Of a stretch of 64,000 nucleotides of DNA, positions 56,918 through 64,000 are shown piece after piece; the stretch's first letter is position 1, and every line of letters begins with the position of its first letter. Position numbers and translations under genes: made by a program. Origin of the DNA: Rhodoglobus sp. (GTDB lineage: Bacteria; Actinomycetota; Actinomycetes; Actinomycetales; Microbacteriaceae); contig JAODAQ010000035.1 in the NCBI GenBank assembly GCA_025463515.1, positions 102,722 to 166,721 on the forward strand, in the 5' to 3' direction. The notes under the pieces are model-generated. The model saw only the letters and a list, made by a program, of their open reading frames with translations, was not told the DNA's origin and did not search any database.

Positions 56918-58242
56918 CGCTGCGCGTCGCGTGGCTGCTCGCCCGCGCCGGCACCGGCAGTCGTGCCGCGGCAGTCTTGCCGATCGTGGCCTTCGCGGTC
57001 GTGACCGCGCTGCTGCTCGCCGTCGCGGGCGGCGCGCAGGCGTTCTGGTCGTGGAGGGATCAGACCGCCGGCGTGTACCAGGTGCTCTCCGCGATCGCGC
57101 TGGCGCTGCTCGTGGTGCCGCTGCTGGCCCTGGGCGGCTCCGCCGCCCGCCTCTCCGCGCGCCGCCGGGACGACCGCCTCTCCACCCTGCGCCTGCTCGG
57201 CGCCACCCCCGCGACCGTCGCCCGGCTGACCGTGCTCGAGTCCACCGCCCTCGCCCTGGCCGGAGCGGTCGTCGGGGTGATCGGGTACTTCGCCCTCGTT
57301 CCGGCCGTCGCACTCATCCCGTTCCGGGCGGAGGCGCTGGGCATCCCCGCGCTCGTTCTCGCGCCCTGGGCGATCGCCACCGCCGTGGCGGGGGTCGCCG
57401 CCGTCGCGGCCGTGAGCGCTCTCATCGGGCTGCGCCAGGTGGTGATCTCGCCGCTCGGCGTGCGCACCCGGCAGAACGCGCCGCGACTGCGCTGGGTGCG
57501 CGTCGTGGTCGGCGCCGGGGTTATCGCCCTGGCGCTGGCGCTCACCAACATCGTGCAGATCGACGTGGGCATCACCGTGATCGCCATCGTGCTGGGCTGC
57601 CTGTTCGGCGGCACCCTCGCGGTACTGAACCTGGTCGGGCCGTTCGTGCTCCGCCTCCTGGCCGGCCGACAGGCGCGCCGGGCCCGCACTGCCGCCCAAC
57701 TTCTCGGCGCCCGCTCGGTGCTCGAGTCGCCGAAGGCGGCCTGGCGGCAGGTGTCTGGCGTCGCGATGACGAGCTTCATGGCCGTGTTCGCGGGCACGGG
57801 AGTCGCGGTGCTGAACGCCATCTCCGGCAGCGAAGGGGCGACGGCATCCGACCGCGCCCTCGTCACCGACATCGGCACCGGTCTCACGATCACCCTGGTG
57901 ATCTCGTTCCTCATGGTCGCGTGCTCGGCAGGCGTCAACCAGGCCGCGGACGTGTTCGACCGCGGCGACCTCTACGTCAACCTCGGCTACCTCGGCATGC
58001 CCCGCAGAATCATGGATGCCGCGCGCGAGCGCACCGTGATGTGGCCGTTGGTCGTGGTGGCGGTGGGCTCCGCCGCCATCGCCGCCATCGTGGTGCTGCC
58101 TCTCGCCGGGTACTCGCTCATCGTCGCCCCGCTCTCGCTGCTGACGATCGCGCTCAGCATCGCCGCCGGCATCGGACTGGTCTGGGTCGCCATGCGCCTC
58201 ACCCGGCCGGTGCTCACCGCGCGGCTCGCGGCGGCGGCCTGA
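56914..58242 (+). CDS. FtsX-like ABC transporter permease
   Basis: A 442-residue permease with about eight to ten hydrophobic segments, including two FtsX-type repeats (about residues 60-170 and 320-430) marked by LSTLRLLGATPATVARLTVLES and NLGYLGMPRRIMDAARERTV. It works with the preceding ATPase, probably in antimicrobial peptide resistance or lipoprotein handling. No two-component system is adjacent, so the trigger is unknown. Confidence 0.87.
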   Translation: MTLRVAWLLARAGTGSRAAAVLPIVAFAVVTALLLAVAGGAQAFWSWRDQTAGVYQVLSAIALALLVVPLLALGGSAARLSARRRDDRLSTLRLLGATPATVARLTVLESTALALAGAVVGVIGYFALVPAVALIPFRAEALGIPALVLAPWAIATAVAGVAAVAAVSALIGLRQVVISPLGVRTRQNAPRLRWVRVVVGAGVIALALALTNIVQIDVGITVIAIVLGCLFGGTLAVLNLVGPFVLRLLAGRQARRARTAAQLLGARSVLESPKAAWRQVSGVAMTSFMAVFAGTGVAVLNAISGSEGATASDRALVTDIGTGLTITLVISFLMVACSAGVNQAADVFDRGDLYVNLGYLGMPRRIMDAARERTVMWPLVVVAVGSAAIAAIVVLPLAGYSLIVAPLSLLTIALSIAAGIGLVWVAMRLTRPVLTARLAAAA

Positions 58243-58279
58243 GCCGCGGCATCCGGGGGCTCTCGCCGGCTCATCCCGA

Positions 58280-58349
58280 GCCCATGCGGACCTTTCGACA
58301 CCATGCGCGTGCCGTGGGGGCCACACGGTGCCGAAACCTCCGCATGGGC
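58280..58349. repeat. second-type inverted repeat (GCCCATGCGGAGG family)
   Basis: Arms at 58280-58302 and 58328-58349 share the GCCCATGCGGA...TTTCGACACC pattern with the copy at 48829-48898 and are less perfectly matched, with a larger divergence in the loop. It lies just after the FtsX-like permease gene. Confidence 0.8.
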
Positions 58350-58371
58350 GGGCCGGTACGGGCCGACGCAG

Positions 58372-58401
58372 AACGGCCCCGGTCCGAGGACCGGGGCCGT
58401 T
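58372..58401 (-). terminator. rho-independent-like terminator of the ilv operon
   Basis: A perfect 14-base stem, AACGGCCCCGGTCC pairing with GGACCGGGGCCGTT around a GA loop. It begins 48 bases beyond the ilvC stop on the minus strand. There is no U-run on either strand, as is common for high-GC actinobacterial terminators. It could also end the convergent ABC exporter transcript. Confidence 0.75.
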
Positions 58402-58404
58402 CGT

Positions 58405-58440
58405 GGTTTCGATACGCGCGCCAGAGCGCGCTACTCAACC
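58405..58440 (-). repeat. palindromic 3'-end repeat, single inverted arm
   Basis: One arm in inverted orientation with core GCGCGCCAGAGCGCGC, between the terminator stem and the ilvC stop (58450). Confidence 0.88.
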
Positions 58441-58449
58441 GGCGGAGGA

Positions 58450-60041
<1,592 letters not shown>

Positions 60042-60045
60042 CGGT

Positions 60046-61830
60046 CTACTCCTCTTCCCACTCGGGGGCGTGGTCCCTGGCGTACTGCACCTGCGAGTTG
60101 CCGACGCCCTGCGGCACCATCGGCCACACCATCGCGTCGCGACTCACGATGAAGTCGATCACCACGGGGCGGTCGTTGGTCTCCAGGGCGAGCTTGATCG
60201 CGGCATCCACCTCTTCGGGCTTCGTGACCCGGATGCCCAGGCATCCGTATGCCTCTGCCAGCTTCACGAAGTCGGGGACCATCGCCGTGCCGTGGCCCGT
60301 GTTGAGGTCGGTGAACGAGTGGCGCCCGTCGTAGAACAGGGTCTGCCACTGGCGCACCATGCCGAGCGACGAGTTGTTGATGATCGCGACCTTGATCGGG
60401 ATGTTGTTGATCGTGCAGGTCGCGAGCTCCTGGTTGGTCATCTGGAAGCAGCCGTCGCCGTCGATCGCCCAGACCACGCGGTCGGGGTTGGCCACTTTGG
60501 CGCCCATGGCCGCGGGAACGCCGTAGCCCATGGTGCCTGCGCCGCCGGAGTTGAGCCACGAGTTGGGGCGCTCGTACTTGATGAACTGCGCGGCCCACAT
60601 CTGGTGCTGCCCGACACCCGCGGCGTAGACGGCTTCCGGGCCCGTGAGCTCGCCGATGCGCTGGATGATCTGCTGCGGAGAGAGCAGACCGTCATCGGGC
60701 ATCGTGTAGCCGAGCGGGTACTGCGCCTTGAGCGTGTTCAGGCGCGTCCACCACGCGGAGTAATCGGGCTTGTGGGCCTTGGCCGCATCGGCGAACGCCG
60801 CACTGAGGTCGACGATCACGTCTTTCGCGTCGCCCACGATCGGCACATCGGCCGCGCGGATCTTGCCGATCTCGGCCGGGTCGATATCGACGTGGACGAT
60901 CTTGGCCAGCGGGGCGAACTCGCTCGGCTTGCCGGTAACCCGGTCGTCGAACCGGGCGCCCAGCGAGATGATGAGGTCCGACTCCTGCAGCGAGAGCACT
61001 GCGGGGACGGCGCCGTGCATTCCGGGCATCCCCAGGTGCAAGGGGTTGGAGTCGGGGAACGCGCCACGGGCCATGAGCGTGGTGACGATGGGGGCGCCGA
61101 CCCGCTCGGCGAGCTCGAGCAGCTCTTCCGAGGCACCGGCACGGATGACTCCGCCGCCCACGTAGAAGACCGGGCGCTCGGCCTCGACCAGGAGCTGCGC
61201 GGCGGCGATGACCTGCTTGCCGTGGGCCTTGATCACCGGGCGGTAGCCGGGCAGGTCCAGCTTCGGCGGCCAGATGAAGGGGGCCGAGTTCTGCTGGGCG
61301 TCCTTGGTGATGTCGACGAGCACGGGACCGGGACGGCCGGTCGTCGCGATCTGGTACGCGGCGGCGAGCGCAGCGGGCACGTCCTCCGGCTTGGTCACGA
61401 GGAAGGAGTGCTTCGTGATCGGCATGGTGATGCCGACGATGTCGATCTCCTGGAAGGCGTCGGTGCCCATCGAGGTCGAGAACACCTGGCCGGTGATCGC
61501 CAGGAGCGGGACCGAGTCCATGTACGCATCGGCGATGGCGGTGACGAGGTTCGTCGCGCCGGGGCCGCTCGTCGCGATAGCGACGCCGATCTTGCCCGTC
61601 GACGAGGCGTACCCCTCGGCGGCGTGGCCGGCGCCCTGCTCGTGGCGCACGAGGATGTGGCGGATGGCCGTGGAGGCCATGAGCTCGTCGTAGAACGGCA
61701 TGATGGCGCCCCCGGGGAGGCCGAAGACATCCGTAATGCCGAGGTGCTCGAGGGAGCGCAAGATGGCGCCCGATCCCGTCAGCACCTCGGGGGCGGAGCT
61801 CTTCGGCCGCGGAGTGGTATCCGTGGACAT
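60046..61830 (-). CDS. ilvB: acetolactate synthase large subunit
   Basis: A 594-residue ThDP enzyme that condenses pyruvate to acetolactate. The catalytic Glu lies in [28 protein letters not shown], the quinone-like FAD region [11 protein letters not shown] and the ThDP motif [24 protein letters not shown] are all present. It lies 17 bases after ilvD. Confidence 0.97.
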   Translation of the reverse strand: MSTDTTPRPKSSAPEVLTGSGAILRSLEHLGITDVFGLPGGAIMPFYDELMASTAIRHILVRHEQGAGHAAEGYASSTGKIGVAIATSGPGATNLVTAIADAYMDSVPLLAITGQVFSTSMGTDAFQEIDIVGITMPITKHSFLVTKPEDVPAALAAAYQIATTGRPGPVLVDITKDAQQNSAPFIWPPKLDLPGYRPVIKAHGKQVIAAAQLLVEAERPVFYVGGGVIRAGASEELLELAERVGAPIVTTLMARGAFPDSNPLHLGMPGMHGAVPAVLSLQESDLIISLGARFDDRVTGKPSEFAPLAKIVHVDIDPAEIGKIRAADVPIVGDAKDVIVDLSAAFADAAKAHKPDYSAWWTRLNTLKAQYPLGYTMPDDGLLSPQQIIQRIGELTGPEAVYAAGVGQHQMWAAQFIKYERPNSWLNSGGAGTMGYGVPAAMGAKVANPDRVVWAIDGDGCFQMTNQELATCTINNIPIKVAIINNSSLGMVRQWQTLFYDGRHSFTDLNTGHGTAMVPDFVKLAEAYGCLGIRVTKPEEVDAAIKLALETNDRPVVIDFIVSRDAMVWPMVPQGVGNSQVQYARDHAPEWEEE

Positions 61831-61847
61831 AGTGATTCCTTTGGTTG

Positions 61848-63566
61848 TTAGCCCGTGACCGCGCCGACAGCAGCTGAGTGGACCAGCTTGGAGTACTTCG
61901 CGAGGACGCCACGGGTGTAGCGCGGAGGAAGGGGAGCCCAGCCGTTTCGGCGAGCTTCGAGCTCAGCCGGCTCGACAAGTAGGTCGAGCGAGCGAGCTGC
62001 GATATCGACCCTTATTAGATCACCATCGCGCACGAAGGCAATGGGACCTGCGTCCACCGCTTCGGGAGCTATATGGCCGATACACAGTCCGGTTGTGCCG
62101 CCTGAGAACCTGCCGTCCGTCAAGAGTAGTACATCTTTTCCGAGGCCTGCGCCCTTGATGGCGGCGGTGATGGCGAGCATCTCGCGCATCCCGGGGCCGC
62201 CCTTCGGGCCCTCGTAGCGGATGACGACCACGCTGCCGGCCTCGATGGTGCCCTCGGTGAGCGCATCGAGAGCGGCACGCTCGCGCTCGAAGACCCTGGC
62301 CGGGCCCTCGAACACGTTGGCGTCGAACCCTGCCGACTTCACGACAGCGCCCTCGGGAGCCATCGAGCCCTTGAGGATGGTCAGGCCGCCGGTCGCGTGG
62401 ATGGGGTTCTCCAGCGTACGGAGGACCTCGCCGTCGAGGGGGTCCGGGTTCAGCTCTGCGAGGTTCTCGGCCATGGTCTTGCCGGTGACGGTCATCACGT
62501 CGCCGTGCAGGAGTCCGGCATCCAGCAGCGCCTTCATGAGCACGGGGATGCCGCCGTGACGGTCGACGTCGTTCATGACGTACTTGCCGAACGGCTTGAG
62601 GTCGCCGATGTGCGGAATCGTGTCGCCGATGCGGTTGAAGTCGTCGAGGGTCAGCTCGACCTCGGCCTCGTGCGCGATCGCGAGGAGGTGCAGCACGATG
62701 TTCGTCGATCCGCCCAGCGCCATGCCGACGGCGATCGCGTTCTCGAAGGCCTTCTTGGTGAGGATGTCGCGGGCCGTGAGCCCGAGGCGCAGCATCTCGA
62801 CGACGGCCTCACCGGAACGGTGCGCGTAGTAGTCGCGGCGGCGGTCGGCGGCGGCAGGGCTCGCGGAGCCGGGCAGGCTCATCCCGAGCGCCTCGGCGAC
62901 GCTCGCCATCGTGTTGGCGGTGTACATGCCACCACAGGCACCCTCGCCGGGGGCGAAGGCGCACTCGATGCGCTTGGCATCCTCGAGGCTCATCTTGCCG
63001 GCCTTGACCGCGCCGACCGCCTCGAACGAGTCGATGATCGTGATGTCTTTCTCGGTGCCGTCGCTGAGCTTGACCCACCCGGGGGCGATCGAGCCCGCGT
63101 AGAGGAAGACGCTGGCCAGGTCGAGGCGCGCCGCGGCCATGAGCATGCCGGGGATCGACTTGTCACAGCCCGCGAGCAGCACGGAGCCGTCGAGGCGCTC
63201 GGCCTGCATCACGACCTCGACCGAGTCGGCGATGACCTCCCTGCTCACCAGGGAGAAGTGCATGCCTTCGTGCCCCATGCTGATGCCGTCGGAGACCGAT
63301 ACCGTGCCGAACTGCAGCGGATACCCGCCACCGCCGTGCACGCCCTCCTTGGCAGCCTGCGCGAGGCGGTCGAGGCTCAGGTTGCACGGGGTGATCTCGT
63401 TCCACGAGCTCGCAATACCGATCTGGGGCTTGTCCCAGTCCGCGTCGCCCATACCGACCGCCCGGAGCATTCCGCGGGAGGTAGTGGCTTCAATTCCATC
63501 GGTGACCGTGCGCGAGCGCGGCTTGATATCGGGAGCCTGGCGTGAATCGGAGGAGCTCTGTGGCAT
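61848..63566 (-). CDS. ilvD: dihydroxy-acid dehydratase
   Basis: A 572-residue Fe-S dehydratase making 2-ketoisovalerate. Cys ligands are seen in [20 protein letters not shown] and [13 protein letters not shown]. It is the first gene of ilvD-ilvB-ilvN-ilvC. No ribosome binding site precedes the ATG. TAATCT lies six bases upstream on the minus strand (63578-63573), so the transcript is probably leaderless. Confidence 0.95.
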   Translation of the reverse strand: MPQSSSDSRQAPDIKPRSRTVTDGIEATTSRGMLRAVGMGDADWDKPQIGIASSWNEITPCNLSLDRLAQAAKEGVHGGGGYPLQFGTVSVSDGISMGHEGMHFSLVSREVIADSVEVVMQAERLDGSVLLAGCDKSIPGMLMAAARLDLASVFLYAGSIAPGWVKLSDGTEKDITIIDSFEAVGAVKAGKMSLEDAKRIECAFAPGEGACGGMYTANTMASVAEALGMSLPGSASPAAADRRRDYYAHRSGEAVVEMLRLGLTARDILTKKAFENAIAVGMALGGSTNIVLHLLAIAHEAEVELTLDDFNRIGDTIPHIGDLKPFGKYVMNDVDRHGGIPVLMKALLDAGLLHGDVMTVTGKTMAENLAELNPDPLDGEVLRTLENPIHATGGLTILKGSMAPEGAVVKSAGFDANVFEGPARVFERERAALDALTEGTIEAGSVVVIRYEGPKGGPGMREMLAITAAIKGAGLGKDVLLLTDGRFSGGTTGLCIGHIAPEAVDAGPIAFVRDGDLIRVDIAARSLDLLVEPAELEARRNGWAPLPPRYTRGVLAKYSKLVHSAAVGAVTG

Positions 63567-63572
63567 GTTACG

Positions 63573-63578
63573 AGATTA
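63573..63578 (-). promoter_or_regulatory. -10 element of the ilv operon
   Basis: TAATCT on the minus strand, six bases from the ilvD ATG. The -35 region (around 63596-63601) is poor. No T-box, leader peptide or attenuator is visible in the upstream sequence. Confidence 0.45.
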
Positions 63579-63700
63579 CAACCTGCGACCGGATGCCCCG
63601 TGCCGCCGACCCCGCCCTCCTCCTCCGCCGCCACCGGCCACCCGTCCCCTCGCGCTACCGCCGCTCGTGGGCCCTCGCCTCCCGCGCCGAACTCCGCCCC

Positions 63701-63750
63701 ACCCTGCCCTGCCCTGCCCTGCCCTGCCCTGCCCCACCCTGCCCTGCCCA
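63701..63750. repeat. CCCTG pentanucleotide tandem repeat
   Basis: About seven uninterrupted CCCTG units (63702-63735) are followed by CCA and two more units. Such a tract can vary by slippage. It lies 140-190 bases upstream of ilvD on the non-coding side. Confidence 0.9.
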
Positions 63751-63809
63751 CGAGGATTCGAGAGACTCTGTGAGCGATCTCGCGCGGGAGCCTGACCTCT
63801 CCCCCAGCG

Positions 63810-63870
63810 CGTTCCGCCAACTCAGGACATTTGTTAGTTGCCCCGACGAACGTCCTGAGTTGGCGGAACG
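63810..63870. repeat. third-type inverted repeat (CGTTCCGCCAACTCAGGAC family)
   Basis: Perfect 19-base arms CGTTCCGCCAACTCAGGAC (63810-63828) and its inverse (63852-63870) surround a 23-base loop. The sequence is unrelated to the other two repeat types. Confidence 0.9.
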
Positions 63871-63888
63871 ATGAAAGCCCAAAGCCCC

Positions 63889-63917
63889 GCCCCGCTGAGA
63901 GGGCACCGCAGCGGGGC
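63889..63917 (-). terminator. terminator-like GC hairpin
   Basis: GCCCCGCTG (63889-63897) pairs with CAGCGGGGC (63909-63917) around an 11-base loop. On the minus strand it is followed by GGGGCTTTGGGCTTT, a weak T-rich tail, so it may end a minus-strand transcript entering from the right. Confidence 0.5.
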
Positions 63918-64000
63918 CTCCCGGCGGAGACTGCGGGCAAGCGCGGGTCGTCGTGCGGGTCGCCAGCCGGTGCCACGCGAGCGCCGCGGGACGGGCCGTG

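Larger units (their letters stand above)
63567..64000. other. gene-free right end of the window
   Basis: No credible coding region was found in these 434 bases. The frames present here lack ribosome binding sites and protein-like composition. The stretch holds the ilvD promoter, a CCCTG tandem repeat, a long-armed inverted repeat and a GC hairpin. Confidence 0.6.

Noticed and set aside
63567..63700. Leader peptide or T-box attenuator for the ilv operon
   Set aside because: The ilvD start appears leaderless; no branched-chain codon run, specifier loop or terminator was found upstream.
63889..63917. A tRNA or small RNA gene at the right edge
   Set aside because: The hairpin has no cloverleaf context or conserved T-loop; it is better explained as a terminator-like stem.

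Overview
The window looks like a chromosomal segment of a high-GC actinobacterium, most likely family Microbacteriaceae. The grounds are the very high GC content, tight operons with ATGA/GTGA overlaps, several apparently leaderless starts, actinobacterial families (Cgl0158-type barrel protein, MSMEG_1061-type PPOX flavoprotein, DUF6510) and many palindromic repeats at gene ends. The genus is not determinable by eye. No rRNA, tRNA, transposase, integrase, phage gene or CRISPR array was seen.

Layout. (1) 1-9990: sugar or polyol (inositol-like) catabolism. Two dehydrogenases, an SDR, an aldose-epimerase-like protein and a GntR regulator accompany a minus-strand operon of ABC importer, PfkB kinase (IolC-like) and Cgl0158 barrel protein. 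(2) 9993-12893: an amidohydrolase that has lost several metal ligands, and an XRE-cupin regulator coupled to a phthalate-dioxygenase-reductase-type flavoprotein. (3) 13030-20456: an eight-gene operon (cytosine-deaminase-like hydrolase, NitT/TauT ABC importer, SDR, FAD oxidase, creatininase-family hydrolase, PNPOx-like protein), probably for an unidentified N-heterocycle. (4) 20511-30026: purine/allantoin catabolism (allB, MFS permease, urate oxidase, guanine-deaminase-like gene, uraH, uraD, mocA-like gene, allC, ureidoglycine/alanine-glyoxylate aminotransferase). (5) 30043-37186: small regulator/enzyme pairs (TetR/MBL, HxlR/SDR), an AtzH-amidase fusion overlapping an acetamidase/formamidase, a DUF1275 membrane protein and a RelE-type toxin-antitoxin pair. 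(6) 37306-48778: molybdenum block (modABC with a Mop regulator, moeB, moeA, a MoaC-MogA fusion, moaE, moaD, moaA, and a sulfite-oxidase-like protein with reductase and zinc ribbon), interrupted by a DMT permease and a MarR/NAD(P)-binding pair. (7) 48984-58242: mixed genes including an unknown protein behind a LacI-type operator, gap, a GlxA-type regulator, an amidohydrolase and an ABC exporter. (8) 58450-63566: ilvD-ilvB-ilvN-ilvC on the minus strand. (9) 63567-64000: no gene seen, several repeats.

The molybdenum block and the purine block fit together functionally: purine oxidation through a molybdenum hydroxylase (xanthine dehydrogenase) needs molybdate uptake, Moco synthesis and a MocA-type cytidylyltransferase, and all of these are present. 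The dehydrogenase itself is not in the window.

The most unusual feature is a family of short palindromic repeats with an arm of the form GGTTGAGTAG, then a GC palindrome, then GTATCGAAACC, usually in inverted pairs. It lies almost exclusively at gene ends, and in 13 genes the stop codon lies inside the repeat. Ten of these proteins therefore end in a repeat-encoded Gly-stop. Two further inverted-repeat families are present.
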